Source of the DNA: SAR202 cluster bacterium bin127
GTDB lineage: Bacteria; Chloroflexota; Dehalococcoidia; Lucifugimonadales; Lucifugimonadaceae
Direction of reading: 5' to 3'
Assembly (NCBI GenBank): GCA_002239045.1
Contig: MPNN01000005.1
Span: 124,001-188,000 of the forward strand
Length of the DNA: 64,000 nucleotides
Shown here one piece after another: positions 18,046 to 27,647 of this stretch. Below the pieces are notes generated by a model. The model was not told the origin of the DNA. It did not search any database and was given only the letters and a program-made list of their open reading frames with translations. How positions within the stretch are numbered: position 1 is the stretch's first letter; the number at the start of each line of letters is the position of its first letter. Position numbers and translations under genes: made by a program.

Positions 18046-19149
18046 CTACACCGAGAACAAGAAATTCGCCATGTCGCCGTCTGCGAACGTGTAGCTCTTA
18101 CCTTCTTGCCTTAGCAATCCCTGTTTGCGGGCTTCCAACATGCTACCGCACCGCAGGAAGTCGTCGTATGCCACCACTTCAGCGCGAATGAACCCCCGTT
18201 CCATATCGGAATGCACCAACCCAGCCGCTTGTGGAGCGGAGGCGCCGGCCGGAAAGTGCCACGCGCGCACCTCACGATCCGAAGCGGTGTAGAAGGTCTG
18301 CGTGTTCAAGCATCTCAGCGACGCATCCATCAAAACTTCGGCGTCGTCACGTTTGATGCCGAGATCGGCGCGTAGTTCCGCAGCTTCATCGTCATCCATC
18401 CCTCGTAACTCCTGCTCAATCGTGCCACATATCGGCACTAACTGAGTTTCGCAATCGATAACCGTTTCGCCGAGGTTTTGGACCGCTTCAGACTTCAAAT
18501 CGTCAGCACTTAAACCGATCTCATCTTCTCCGACGTTCACGGCGATTACCAACGGTAACGCACTGAGGACGAAGGTGTTGGTAATGACTCTGGCCTGCGC
18601 CTCGTCCAATTGCAGCGACCTTATCGGGGTACCGTCTTCCAAGCCGCTCTGGACACGTTGCAGTGCTTCGATATTCGCCACCGCTTGAACTCGTTCGGCG
18701 GATTTCATCGCTTTGATGCCTGATTCGACGCGCTCGACACGACGATCGATCAGTGCGATGTCCGCAAAGAGTATCTCGAAGGTGAGCTTTCCAAGATCGC
18801 GTATCCAATCTACCTTGCCGTCGGGATGTGGAGTGGCGGGGTCTTCGAATTTCCTAACCACCGCCAGCAATGCTTTGGCTTTTTGCAGCGAGTTGACGGT
18901 TTCGCGGGGCAATATAGCCCCCGCCGAATAGTCGACGGGCATGTCCCAGAACGTCATCTCTGCGCGCACCTTGCGCCGGGCCGCGAATGCGGTATCGAGA
19001 TAGTCAAGCCGAGCGTCAGGTTTAGCCCCGACTCCGATGTTGACAGGTTTAGCGGCGCCGTACAGACCTTTGTCTACCGATCCACGAGTCAACGCATTGA
19101 AGATCGTGGTTTTACCGGAAGCGGCGAGGCCGATGATGGCTGTGGACAT
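18046..19149 (-). CDS. ychF: YchF/Ola1-family P-loop NTPase
   Basis: Ribosome-associated ATPase of the Obg-related YchF family. The P-loop reads GLAASGKTTIFNAL instead of the more usual GxPNVGKST. The C-terminal TGS-like domain is clear (TASDREVRAWHFPAGASAPQ, then VHSDMERGFIRAEV and GKSYTFADGDMANFLF). At 367 residues it is the normal size. It is the first gene of a six-gene minus-strand run ending past selB, divergent from holA. Confidence 0.92.
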   Translation of the reverse strand: MSTAIIGLAASGKTTIFNALTRGSVDKGLYGAAKPVNIGVGAKPDARLDYLDTAFAARRKVRAEMTFWDMPVDYSAGAILPRETVNSLQKAKALLAVVRKFEDPATPHPDGKVDWIRDLGKLTFEILFADIALIDRRVERVESGIKAMKSAERVQAVANIEALQRVQSGLEDGTPIRSLQLDEAQARVITNTFVLSALPLVIAVNVGEDEIGLSADDLKSEAVQNLGETVIDCETQLVPICGTIEQELRGMDDDEAAELRADLGIKRDDAEVLMDASLRCLNTQTFYTASDREVRAWHFPAGASAPQAAGLVHSDMERGFIRAEVVAYDDFLRCGSMLEARKQGLLRQEGKSYTFADGDMANFLFSV

Positions 19150-19282
19150 AGCGTGCTGACGGTTTGAATTCGAGTGACGGGCAAAGTTTGATTATAGAAA
19201 TCGAGATCAACACGGATTGCACTTAATCGCCAAACGTGAATCGCGAATGAATACGCGATAGATTGGATTATTCTGGATTCCC

Positions 19283-20257
19283 ATGATCAGGTTGATACAT
19301 GGTGACGATGAGTTCTCCATCGCCAATTCTTTGGCGGCGCATCTCGACGCTCTGGGTCCCCCAGATTTGCGCGCGCCGAACGTTACCGTATTTGAGGGTC
19401 CAAACGTCAACATGGCCGAAGCCTTTGCTGCTGCGTTGATTTCCCCGTTCCTTACCGATCGTAGGGCAGTCGTTGTCAAGGGGATGTTGAAAGCGATGGA
19501 CACCCGCGGTGAACGTGTCCGACGAGACTGGGAATCATTCGCTGACAAGATTGCGGCTGAGGCCGGCCAGATCACCAACGATCTCATCTTTGTCGAAAAC
19601 GTACTCCTTCGCATGACGTCTCGACCACTTAAGACCTTGGCGTCGTTCGCAAATGTCGAAACGCATCGAGTTCCGGATCGGCGAGAACGCGGCGAGTGGA
19701 TTCGTCGGCGCTTCGAATTTCATGGCGTGCGCGCATCTGCGGCTGCGATAAGCAAATTCAACGATCTCGGAGGAGACGACGTTCGCCGACTTGATAGCGA
19801 GATCCAGAAACTGGTGATCTATGCCGACGGACGCGAACTCCAACCTGCTGACATCAATCTCATGGTCGCGGACACGAGCCAAGATCGAATCTTCAACGTT
19901 ATGGATGCGATCATCGAAAACCGCCACAATCTCGCATTGAGCGGTGTCCAAAACTTGATCGCCAACGGAGAATCGATTGAAGGGATCTTCTCTCTGCTCA
20001 CGAGGCAGGTTCGGATTTTGATCGTCGCTGCACACCTATTGGAAAGGGGTGCGAGTAGTGCGCAGGTCGGTCAACGCCTGCGTATCAACATGAACTGGTT
20101 GGTGGACAAAACTTGCAAACAAGCGTCGCGGATTGGTTCGCGACGTTTGCAAACCATGCACCTCCACATGCTGGATGTCGATACGAGTATCAAGACGGGA
20201 CGCGCCGATCGTCGCCTCGCAGTGGAAATGTTGGTTTCCGGATTAGTCGGGCGCTAA
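19283..20257 (+). CDS. holA: DNA polymerase III subunit delta
   Basis: Clamp-loader subunit that opens the sliding clamp. The N-terminus MIRLIHGDDEFSIANSLAAH and the AAA-like core are typical. The C-terminal collar domain carries SIEGIFSLLTRQVRIL and ends in the family stretch DVDTSIKTGRADRRLAVEML. The protein has 324 residues, as expected. It is divergent from ychF; the usual neighbour rpsT is not seen nearby. Confidence 0.93.
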   Translation: MIRLIHGDDEFSIANSLAAHLDALGPPDLRAPNVTVFEGPNVNMAEAFAAALISPFLTDRRAVVVKGMLKAMDTRGERVRRDWESFADKIAAEAGQITNDLIFVENVLLRMTSRPLKTLASFANVETHRVPDRRERGEWIRRRFEFHGVRASAAAISKFNDLGGDDVRRLDSEIQKLVIYADGRELQPADINLMVADTSQDRIFNVMDAIIENRHNLALSGVQNLIANGESIEGIFSLLTRQVRILIVAAHLLERGASSAQVGQRLRINMNWLVDKTCKQASRIGSRRLQTMHLHMLDVDTSIKTGRADRRLAVEMLVSGLVGR

Positions 20258-20339
20258 GGGGAAGATCAGATGCTTATCGTCCAAGCGGCGACCGGCATGA
20301 AATCTATCGAACATCCAGATTCGTATCCTTGAACTAGGC

Positions 20340-21311
20340 ATGATCAGAAAAACTCAATCTGTTTCGATATTGATCGCACTGTTGGCGATGTCATCGGTTG
20401 CGGCCTTTGTCATTTCGGCGTGTCAGCAAGCTGAACCTACGCCGATTCCGACCCCGGTGCCGCCAACGCCGACCGAAGTCGTGATGTTGCAACCGTTCAA
20501 TACGCCGACAATGGCACCTGAGCCAACCGCGACGTCGACCGTGACGCCGACCGCCACGATTCCTCCGACTCCAGCAACCCGAGAAACCGTGAGCATGTAC
20601 TCCGCCGCGCACCGCACTCTCGACCGTGGAGAGTTCAAGGATGCCGAACGACGTTTTTCGACGATTGTGGAGATCGAGCCTGAATTCTCACGTGCATGGG
20701 CAGGGCGAGGTCGGGCACGGATGATGCAGGGCGAATTTGATGACGCGATGGTCGACTACGACCGAGCGATTTCGCTGCGCCCTCGAGTTGGTTCTATCTA
20801 CGGCGAACGCGCTCTCGTAAGGGTTTCAATGGGCGATTTCGGCGGCGCCAAACGAGACGCATTGCGTGGACTCGAATTAGACGATGAACTGGTGAATGCC
20901 CATCTCGTCATGGGGCGCGTACGAGCCACCGAAAACGACTACGATGCCGCATCTGAGCATTTCCGCAACGCCATAAAGCTTGCGCCCGACGACGGTGGAG
21001 TCTATTGGTGGCGCGGCAGGTATCACCGTGACATTCTCCTCGACGGCGCGGCAGCGTATTCCGACTTCACTTACGCGATTGAATTGCAACCGGCGCAAGC
21101 CACCTATTTCTTAGACCGAGGCATCTTGCTCGCGCGCGTCGGTAATTTCGCGGAAGCCAAACACGACCTGTTAGAGGCGATCTCCCTTTCGCAAGACCCC
21201 AAGTTGCCGAGAGTGATCGAATCCGCCGATAGTTGGCTCGAGATCATAGAGGAAAGAGCCCCGGGCGTCGAGCCAGTCGCTCCGCCACCAGCTCCACCAC
21301 CGATCGATTGA
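20340..21311 (+). CDS. TPR-repeat lipoprotein
   Basis: A lipoprotein of 323 residues. The N-terminal hydrophobic segment ends in a lipobox-like FVISAC (Cys near residue 28). A Pro/Thr-rich linker of about 55 residues follows, typical of exposed lipoproteins. From about residue 85 there are five or more TPR units (for example SRAWAGRGRARMMQGEFDDA) for protein-protein contact. The end is Pro-rich. No enzymatic motif. A 12-base palindrome CCGCACGTGCGG at 21319-21330 lies between it and the convergent methyltransferase gene. Confidence 0.86.
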   Translation: MIRKTQSVSILIALLAMSSVAAFVISACQQAEPTPIPTPVPPTPTEVVMLQPFNTPTMAPEPTATSTVTPTATIPPTPATRETVSMYSAAHRTLDRGEFKDAERRFSTIVEIEPEFSRAWAGRGRARMMQGEFDDAMVDYDRAISLRPRVGSIYGERALVRVSMGDFGGAKRDALRGLELDDELVNAHLVMGRVRATENDYDAASEHFRNAIKLAPDDGGVYWWRGRYHRDILLDGAAAYSDFTYAIELQPAQATYFLDRGILLARVGNFAEAKHDLLEAISLSQDPKLPRVIESADSWLEIIEERAPGVEPVAPPPAPPPID

Positions 21312-21373
21312 TCTCGAACCGCACGTGCGGTGCGGATGACTCCATAGATTGGAACGAACCCACAGTCCGATTC

Positions 21374-22141
21374 TCAGGCTAACCGGCAAACGTAAATCAT
21401 CTCTTCGCTTTCGCTCTCCAATGGCGAACCATCGAAATCGCCGAATACTTCGATCAACCGCATTCCTGCCTTGCCGAGTAAGTCCAAGGCTTGTTCGTGA
21501 TGCAAGTACCTAAACTCCACTCGTAGTTCCTCGCGATCGATTATCTGCCCTCGCGAGTCGAGAGTTTCGATGATCTGGGTGCAGTGGTTAGTTTGGATCG
21601 CGGTATCGAAATCGTTGATCCCGGTAAGTACGTGCCTGATACCCGGTTCATCATCGTCGATTACGCCAAGCAGAAACTTCTCGCCGGGTTCTCCGTTGAT
21701 TAAGTCATCGCTAGGGTAGAAGAGATTGAAGATGCACACCGCTTCAGGAGCCATGTGCTGAGCGCAACGTTTGAGCGCCTCGAGTTGTAAATCCGCGTCG
21801 GTTACGAGAGCGAGGGTATGCGCCGGGATAATGACGAGATCGAAATCCTTTTTCCCAAGATCCAGCCCACACATGTCAGCTTCAATCAATTCGATTGAAC
21901 CGACCACCGGCGCATCGCCCAGTTTCTGACGAGCGCGATCGAGCATCGGACGATTTAGATCGACGCCGACGATGTCATGACCCATAACCGCCGCCGGGAT
22001 CGCAATGCGACCAGTACCGACTCCGAGTTCGAGGACCGATCCGCCCGATCGGTCGATGGCGTTCAGATAGAACTCCAACTCGCCTTCTGGTGCCGCTTCG
22101 TAGAAGATGTCGTAGCGCTCGGCCCATCGGACGTAGTCCAT
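21374..22141 (-). CDS. Class I SAM-dependent methyltransferase
   Basis: About 255 residues from the ATG at 22141; a TTG at 22222 would add 27 residues. Motif I VLELGVGTGRIAIPAA and motif II DIVGVDLN are clear, then FDLVIIPAHTLALV. The last third resembles the methyltransferase type with a C-terminal strand cap. Substrate unknown. It is divergent from the aminotransferase gene. Confidence 0.85.
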   Translation of the reverse strand: MDYVRWAERYDIFYEAAPEGELEFYLNAIDRSGGSVLELGVGTGRIAIPAAVMGHDIVGVDLNRPMLDRARQKLGDAPVVGSIELIEADMCGLDLGKKDFDLVIIPAHTLALVTDADLQLEALKRCAQHMAPEAVCIFNLFYPSDDLINGEPGEKFLLGVIDDDEPGIRHVLTGINDFDTAIQTNHCTQIIETLDSRGQIIDREELRVEFRYLHHEQALDLLGKAGMRLIEVFGDFDGSPLESESEEMIYVCRLA

Positions 22142-22265
22142 AGCATCTTCTGAAGGAGCCACGTTGTTTACACTATCCTTTAACGTTGCGCCTCGAATAG
22201 CAGATGCCGGGTGGAGGCGCAATTGATCGGCATCGAATCTCTAGTTAAACACGGGTTGTGCGAGA

Positions 22266-23429
22266 TTGCCCAAGTCATTAGCATCACGACAAGACCGCCT
22301 AGGCACCGAGACCGCGTTCCTCACGTTGGCACGCGCACGGGAGCTTGAAGCCCAAGGCAGGCACATAGTTCACCTCGAAATCGGCGAACCCGACTTCGAT
22401 ACGCCAGAGCACATCAAGGACGCGGCCAAGAATGCGCTTGACGACGGATTCACTCACTACGGCCCGTCCCCGGGCGAGATGCCGGCCAGGGAGGCGATCG
22501 CAGCACACCAAACCGAACGTCAGGGATACGACATCGCACCGGATCGCATCATCGTCACCCCGGGTGGAAAACCGGTGATGTTCTTCTCGATACTCGCGCT
22601 CATCGAAGAAGGCGACGAGGTCATCTATCCAAACCCGGGTTTTCCGATCTACGAATCGATGATCAACTACGCGGGAGGCACCGCGGTGCCGATTCCGCTC
22701 GAGGAGCGCTTCGACTTCTCGCTGGATGTCGACCGATTGGAGTCCTTGGTTACGGACAACACCAAGTTGCTAATCGTCAACTCCCCGAACAATCCATGCG
22801 GAAGCGTGATAACTGACGAAGACTTGGAGCGCATCGCAAAAATCGCCGTCGAAAATGATCTCGTAGTGCTCTCAGACGAGATCTACAAGGATATGTATTA
22901 CTCGGGTTCTCACACCTCGATCACTGAGTTCGACGGTTTGGTAGAGCGAACCATAATCCTTGACGGTTTCTCAAAGAGCTACGCGATGACTGGGTGGAGG
23001 CTCGGTTACGGCGTATTCCCGGAATTCATGATGGACGCCGTGACCAAGTTGATGACCAACAGCGTCTCGTGCACATCGGTCGCGGTTCAGATGGCAGGTA
23101 TCGCAGCGCTTCAAGGCCCCCAGGATTCCGTCTCGGAGATGATGACCGAGTTCCACATTCGGCGCGACCTTGTGGTCGACGGGTTGAACAACCTGCCCGG
23201 GGTAACGTGCCGCACTCCTGGTGGGGCGTTCTACGCCTTCCCGAATATCAGCGGTACGGGACTCGACAGTCGCACATTCGCGGATCGCGCGATGGATGAG
23301 GCTGGCGTGGCGTTGCTTTCAGGCACCGCGTTCGGTGAGTATGGCGATGGGTACGTCCGCATCTCGTTCGCCAACTCGCAAGACAACCTTCGCCTCGCGA
23401 TCGACCGCCTTGGCGAAATGCTGTCGTAG
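22266..23429 (+). CDS. Class I/II PLP-dependent aminotransferase
   Basis: Fold type I aminotransferase of the aspartate/aromatic family, 387 residues. The PLP lysine is in GFSKSYAMTGWRLGY, the substrate-carboxylate Arg region is near the C-terminus (GYVRISFA), and NSPNNPCGSV and LSDEIYKDMYY are family motifs. It is probably cytosolic. Substrate not resolved: aspartate, aromatic and alanine-type enzymes all look like this. The start is TTG; no other start is near. Confidence 0.92.
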   Translation: MPKSLASRQDRLGTETAFLTLARARELEAQGRHIVHLEIGEPDFDTPEHIKDAAKNALDDGFTHYGPSPGEMPAREAIAAHQTERQGYDIAPDRIIVTPGGKPVMFFSILALIEEGDEVIYPNPGFPIYESMINYAGGTAVPIPLEERFDFSLDVDRLESLVTDNTKLLIVNSPNNPCGSVITDEDLERIAKIAVENDLVVLSDEIYKDMYYSGSHTSITEFDGLVERTIILDGFSKSYAMTGWRLGYGVFPEFMMDAVTKLMTNSVSCTSVAVQMAGIAALQGPQDSVSEMMTEFHIRRDLVVDGLNNLPGVTCRTPGGAFYAFPNISGTGLDSRTFADRAMDEAGVALLSGTAFGEYGDGYVRISFANSQDNLRLAIDRLGEMLS

Positions 23430-23440
23430 TTAAGAATTCT

Positions 23441-24217
23441 TCACTCCGCGTCGGGGCCGTGGGATAGCGAGTCCTTTACCGGTACACTGCACGCCTTCAT
23501 CAAATCGCGCGTGTTCGCCTTAGCAATGGCACGCAACACATGTATGGTGTTATGTCGCACTTGCTTTTGAACGGCTGAGACAACAATTTGCGAGTTCTCG
23601 TCGATCAATCCCCAAAATGGTGGAAGTTCGGAGCGAGCGATCAAGTTCTGGGGTGCCATTATGTAGTGGAAATCCGCGCAGGCGAGGAAAGCCGGATCGT
23701 GGAATTTGGTTGAAAACCTGGCGATGCTTCGTTGCTTTGCCGCCAATCGTTGTTCGATCTCTTTGTCGTCCCGCAACGCGGCGGTATAGGTGGGATGTTC
23801 ACGCCAGTCCGACCCGTCTTCAGCAGATGCGACTGCATGATCTCGCGCATCGTTAAGTACCGTGGCCGTTAGATTAGCCGCGTCCTGTAGCGCCGAGAGT
23901 TGAACCAAAGCCAGTTTACGGTCCTCGTTGGACTTGTCATCCCGACGCAGATCGGCCCGCGAAGACTTTACCTCAACGATGTAGACGACGTTGTTTTTGC
24001 CAATCCCGACGAGATCGACAATCCGGCCGCCTGGTCCTTCCAACTTGACTTCCATCCCAATGGCGCGACACCCGGCGACCGAGTGTAACCACTGCCACGC
24101 AGCCCATTTCAATTCGTAAGTCAGATCGGTCTCGGTGCCAGATTTCAGAGCGCGTGACGGCGTGACCTCGCCATCGCCGATATCCGTTGACCTTGTCTGT
24201 TCCGGTGATTTCGTCAT
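23441..24217 (-). CDS. MmcB-like protein with PD-(D/E)XK nuclease fold
   Basis: The core has the restriction-endonuclease-like layout: EVKLEGPGGRIVDLVGIG, then YIVEVKSSRADL, giving the D and ExK catalytic set. MmcB is a DNA-repair protein of the LexA regulon in Alphaproteobacteria, and the motif matches its family (PF06319). Here the protein is longer, with a C-terminal half of unknown role. ATG 24217 is used; a TTG at 24235 adds six residues. It is divergent from the FtsZ-like gene. Confidence 0.68.
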   Translation of the reverse strand: MTKSPEQTRSTDIGDGEVTPSRALKSGTETDLTYELKWAAWQWLHSVAGCRAIGMEVKLEGPGGRIVDLVGIGKNNVVYIVEVKSSRADLRRDDKSNEDRKLALVQLSALQDAANLTATVLNDARDHAVASAEDGSDWREHPTYTAALRDDKEIEQRLAAKQRSIARFSTKFHDPAFLACADFHYIMAPQNLIARSELPPFWGLIDENSQIVVSAVQKQVRHNTIHVLRAIAKANTRDLMKACSVPVKDSLSHGPDAE

Positions 24218-24261
24218 TTTTGCTGCATTGGACAATTGTCGGAAAATATTTGTTGCAGGAC

Positions 24262-24292
24262 TTGCATTTTACTAGAAACGACGTGCTATGAT
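24262..24292 (+). promoter_or_regulatory. Probable sigma-70 promoter of the FtsZ-like gene
   Basis: TTGCAT at 24262-24267 and an extended -10 TGC-TATGAT at 24284-24292, with a 19-base spacer, lie about 55 bases before the chosen ATG. The long spacer is offset by the TGN extension. No operator is evident. Confidence 0.45.
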
Positions 24293-24352
24293 GGTAATTG
24301 AACAGAAGTGCTATCCGAAATCAAGCCCATCGTAGCGGAATTGGAGACTGAC

Positions 24353-25483
24353 ATGACGATCATACGAGATGGACGAAATACAAAAGACGCCAAGGACTTC
24401 ACGATTGTTGGAGTTGGAGGCGCAGGTGCCAAGTCTGCAACCGAACTCGCGAAAGTGCTGGGAAGTCCCGACGATGTCATTTCTGTCGATCGCGAGATGG
24501 ATGACCTACGTTCCATCAATGTGGGACGGCGCATCGCAATCGGTTACCCGGTATTTGTCCACAGTCAAAAAGGCGAATCCGACGACGAACTCGCTGATGT
24601 GAGCGACTTGTTCCGTCTTAAAACCGCAATTGGTAAACCGCCTATCACCTTCGTGATGGCAGGACTTGGCGGAAACACTACGTTGGAACTCATGCCTTCT
24701 GTGATCCGTACCGCGATGTCCACAGGTGCGACGGTGTTGGCAATCGTCACGTTGCCATTCGCTTTCGAAGGTCGAACGCGTTCAAACATTGCAGGAATCG
24801 CGTTGGATCGAATACTGGAGACCGGATGTCCCTTGGCCATGGTTGACGCAGATGCCGCGTTGTCGAACGTGGCGATAGCTGGAGATCTCGCGTCAGAGCT
24901 TGCGGCTGCAAAAGCTCGAGTTGTCATGAATGTTTTGTCGGCTTCCGGCGTGGCAACGTTCGGCACACTCAACACCGCGCCAGAATTGCTCGACGCGATC
25001 AGCGGCACCGGGCCAACGTTCATTTCTTACGCGTCATGCGAAGACGTCGTCGATTATCGGAAAGCGACTCGTGAAGCGATTAAAAACCCGATAACGTCTG
25101 GCCTCGAATTGAGTGAAGCCGACTGTGTAAGCGTCATCGTCTCAGGACCGCGAGATATGTCCGTCAAAGCGTTGAATTCGGCGATCGCGATAGTTCAAGG
25201 AGAAGTCTCAGAGAATGCGGTCTTGTCGACTTCCTTTGTGGCAAGTTCCGATGCATCAAAAGGAAATCGAATGAGGATCAGTATTTTGGCAGGGAAACGG
25301 TTAGAGCAAACCCTGTCCGTCTCCGCCGGGCCAAGTCAGCATGTAGGCACCTTAAGGTCCGGTGATCACCAGGATGTCGATGATTCGAGATCGATCGGAG
25401 AGGATGTTGACGACCTATTCGGCGCGCCGGAATGGTTGATTGACAATCCGAGTGAGCGGGACCGAGTGCCTGTACTGCTGTAG
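24353..25483 (+). CDS. Divergent FtsZ/tubulin-like protein
   Basis: FtsZ-superfamily protein of 376 residues from ATG 24353, which has GGAG eight bases upstream; a GTG at 24308 would add 15 residues. The first nucleotide loop TIVGVGGAGAKS is intact (about 18-29), and VTLPFAFEGRTRSNIA matches the FtsZ stretch VTKPFxFEGxxR. The tubulin signature GGGTGTG, however, reads MAGLGGNTTLEL (about 103-110), so the phosphate loop is degenerate. The C-terminal end has a tail with DDLFGAPEWLID, resembling the FtsZ partner-binding peptide. It is probably a paralogue, not the division FtsZ; role unknown. Confidence 0.8.
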   Translation: MTIIRDGRNTKDAKDFTIVGVGGAGAKSATELAKVLGSPDDVISVDREMDDLRSINVGRRIAIGYPVFVHSQKGESDDELADVSDLFRLKTAIGKPPITFVMAGLGGNTTLELMPSVIRTAMSTGATVLAIVTLPFAFEGRTRSNIAGIALDRILETGCPLAMVDADAALSNVAIAGDLASELAAAKARVVMNVLSASGVATFGTLNTAPELLDAISGTGPTFISYASCEDVVDYRKATREAIKNPITSGLELSEADCVSVIVSGPRDMSVKALNSAIAIVQGEVSENAVLSTSFVASSDASKGNRMRISILAGKRLEQTLSVSAGPSQHVGTLRSGDHQDVDDSRSIGEDVDDLFGAPEWLIDNPSERDRVPVLL

Positions 25484-25674
25484 TTCGATCGCTATCCGCC
25501 ATTTTGTGCGCTCACGTTCGGCAATTCTGTGAGCCACTCTTGGAACGGCAGGGAAGGGCGTCGTTGATTAGACGATTGCGTTGGAGTCCCGGGTTCGATG
25601 CCTCCTTACCCAGGTGACAACCCAATCGCAACGACATTCTCCTTCCCCGCCGATCGGTCGTCGCCCATCTTCCA

Positions 25675-26589
25675 TTAGGGACCGACCTTTCCCGGGCCAG
25701 CCGGGTTGTCAACCGTCAAATGCTTCGCGATCGTGTCGTTGAATTTCAACTCGGAGTCGTCCTCTGGTTGGAAACCGAGCACTCGACGTGCATTCTCTAA
25801 TGACCAGAACGAACGTGTGTTAGCACTCAGGCCGTACACGATGACCCATGGCACTCCATGTTCGTTGGCGATGTCAGGTGTTTCAATCGCCTTGGCGAAA
25901 AGCTGCTGGAGGTCCCGCTCGCTGAAATGTGCACCGAGACCGCGTTTGTACGTTGACTGCGCGGTTCCGCCGTGCGACGGGTCGCGATTGGACATCAATG
26001 CCTCCGCGTCGGTTTCGCGTGGATTCCCGATGCGGACTTGCACGACCTCGAGTTTGCGTCCGAAGGCACCGCAGGCGTACGGATGCGCAAGCAACTCGTA
26101 CGCTGCCTTGGCCCAACCGTAAAAATTGTCGGACAGCGGCATCTCATCTTCGAAAACCATCTCCTTTTTGTGGTTGTGGATCAGCGCGTGTTCGTACCAG
26201 TCAGCAGCATGATTTGAGCTTGCGACCACGATCCGGCGCACACCGCCGTCATAGGCGCAGCGATAGACGTTGTTCGCCATCTGGACATTTTCCAATTCGG
26301 TAGCGAACCGATCGATCTGGGGCACCGCATCGCCGTACACACCGCCGGGGCTTGAACGCTTGTAGGCGAGGTGGATAACGGCATCTTGCCCATCAAAGTG
26401 GTGTTGATACCGGGATCGATCCGTGTCGATCAGGTCGACGATCTCAATCCCCTCCACCGAGTTGCCGTTCGCGTCGGTGTCCATCGCGTCGATGAGCGTC
26501 AGGTCGTACCGATCGCGGTACGTCTTGAGCATCTGCGCCGCGATGTAACCGCTAGCACCGGTTATCAGAACTTTTAGCTTGTTTGGCAC
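25675..26589 (-). CDS. NAD-dependent epimerase/dehydratase (extended SDR)
   Basis: 304 residues with the NAD-binding motif ITGASGYIAAQML, an acidic residue LIDAMDTD at the end of strand 2, VVASSNHAADW, and the catalytic YGWAKAAYE. Similar proteins include sugar-nucleotide epimerases and uronate dehydrogenases; the long QVRIGNPRE segment fits the latter group. The substrate is not determined. It is convergent with the FtsZ-like gene across 191 bases in which I see no gene. Confidence 0.87.
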   Translation of the reverse strand: MPNKLKVLITGASGYIAAQMLKTYRDRYDLTLIDAMDTDANGNSVEGIEIVDLIDTDRSRYQHHFDGQDAVIHLAYKRSSPGGVYGDAVPQIDRFATELENVQMANNVYRCAYDGGVRRIVVASSNHAADWYEHALIHNHKKEMVFEDEMPLSDNFYGWAKAAYELLAHPYACGAFGRKLEVVQVRIGNPRETDAEALMSNRDPSHGGTAQSTYKRGLGAHFSERDLQQLFAKAIETPDIANEHGVPWVIVYGLSANTRSFWSLENARRVLGFQPEDDSELKFNDTIAKHLTVDNPAGPGKVGP

Positions 26590-26632
26590 GTCTCAACCTC
26601 CTTGGCAAGGTCGCAGCGGGCCATACAGACTA

Positions 26633-27562
26633 TCAATCGTCCTGTTGCAGGCCGCGCGGCGTAATTTTCTCGTCTGAAGTCAACGTTATCGCGTACGTCC
26701 CGACCATGAGATCGTGCAATGCCCGGTTGTCATGCCGAAGGATGAACAAATACCCGACGTAAAATATCGCAGTCGAGACGATTGTCGATAATGCTCGACC
26801 GAACGCCAATGGAATTCCAGGAACGTTTCCGTTCGCGTCCAACACGTAGACGCTTAGCGCACGTTTGCCGACGGTTGTACCCAAAAGACCCACCAGTATG
26901 CCGTTGTAGACGGTCGTCACAAATAATGCGAGTGCCAGCCCCGAAAACACATCGGAAACGGACTGTGATTCCGATTCTGCGGAATTCGCGGCATTGATCT
27001 GTGGAGCGTCCTCTACCGAACCCAAAACTGGCGTGGCGGTTGGCAATGCAACTTGTTGGCTTGCGTTCTCAAGTTCGGCAGTTATCGCTTCGTAGTCGAT
27101 GTAGGGTCGGCTGAGAATCAACGGAAACAAAAGGCTCAGGATGACTATAGTGATCGCGTTGTCGATCAAATACGCGATCAACCTACGGCCAAAACCAGCC
27201 GGAGGACCATAACGGGTTACAGCATCTGGGTGACCCCGATCAGTTTCGGTTTCAGGTTCCGTTTCGGCGTAATACGGCGGACGTTGATACTCCCATTGAG
27301 TCTCCGGTTCAGCTTGGTCAGAACTATGGGTTTGCCAATCCGGTTCATCACTTGTTGAAACGTCAGATTGTGCATCTGACCAGACTGGATCCGTTTCTGG
27401 TGCCGCCTCTGCCGAAAAATCACCAGTCCCGCCAGCCTCATACTGCGGTCGAGGGCGACCAAGCATTATGTTGCGGAGGTCGTCAGGGTGTGGCGTGGTT
27501 GTCGGCGACCCATCCGCTGCGTTCGGGTTCGACGCGGAACGGTCGTCTTTCGAGTCAGGCAT
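26633..27562 (-). CDS. RDD-family membrane protein with acidic N-terminus
   Basis: The start is set at ATG 27562. The first 115 or so residues are hydrophilic and rich in Pro, Glu, Asp and Ser, probably disordered and cytoplasmic. The RDD domain follows: [17 protein letters not shown], a second segment near [13 protein letters not shown], a third near FYVGYLFIL, and the ending [10 protein letters not shown]. The function of RDD proteins varies (small-molecule or ion transport has been proposed). It is divergent from the selenoprotein gene by 85 bases. Confidence 0.87.
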   Translation of the reverse strand: MPDSKDDRSASNPNAADGSPTTTPHPDDLRNIMLGRPRPQYEAGGTGDFSAEAAPETDPVWSDAQSDVSTSDEPDWQTHSSDQAEPETQWEYQRPPYYAETEPETETDRGHPDAVTRYGPPAGFGRRLIAYLIDNAITIVILSLLFPLILSRPYIDYEAITAELENASQQVALPTATPVLGSVEDAPQINAANSAESESQSVSDVFSGLALALFVTTVYNGILVGLLGTTVGKRALSVYVLDANGNVPGIPLAFGRALSTIVSTAIFYVGYLFILRHDNRALHDLMVGTYAITLTSDEKITPRGLQQDD

Positions 27563-27647
27563 ATATTCAATTATGCGAAACCTCGCAACGGGATGCGCGA
27601 CAATTGCGCGATACCCCTCCACGTCAATTGGATCGAACGGAGAAACA

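Noticed and set aside
25560..25640. tRNA-like GGGTTCGATGCC in the spacer after the FtsZ-like gene
   Set aside because: No acceptor or anticodon arm can be formed around it.
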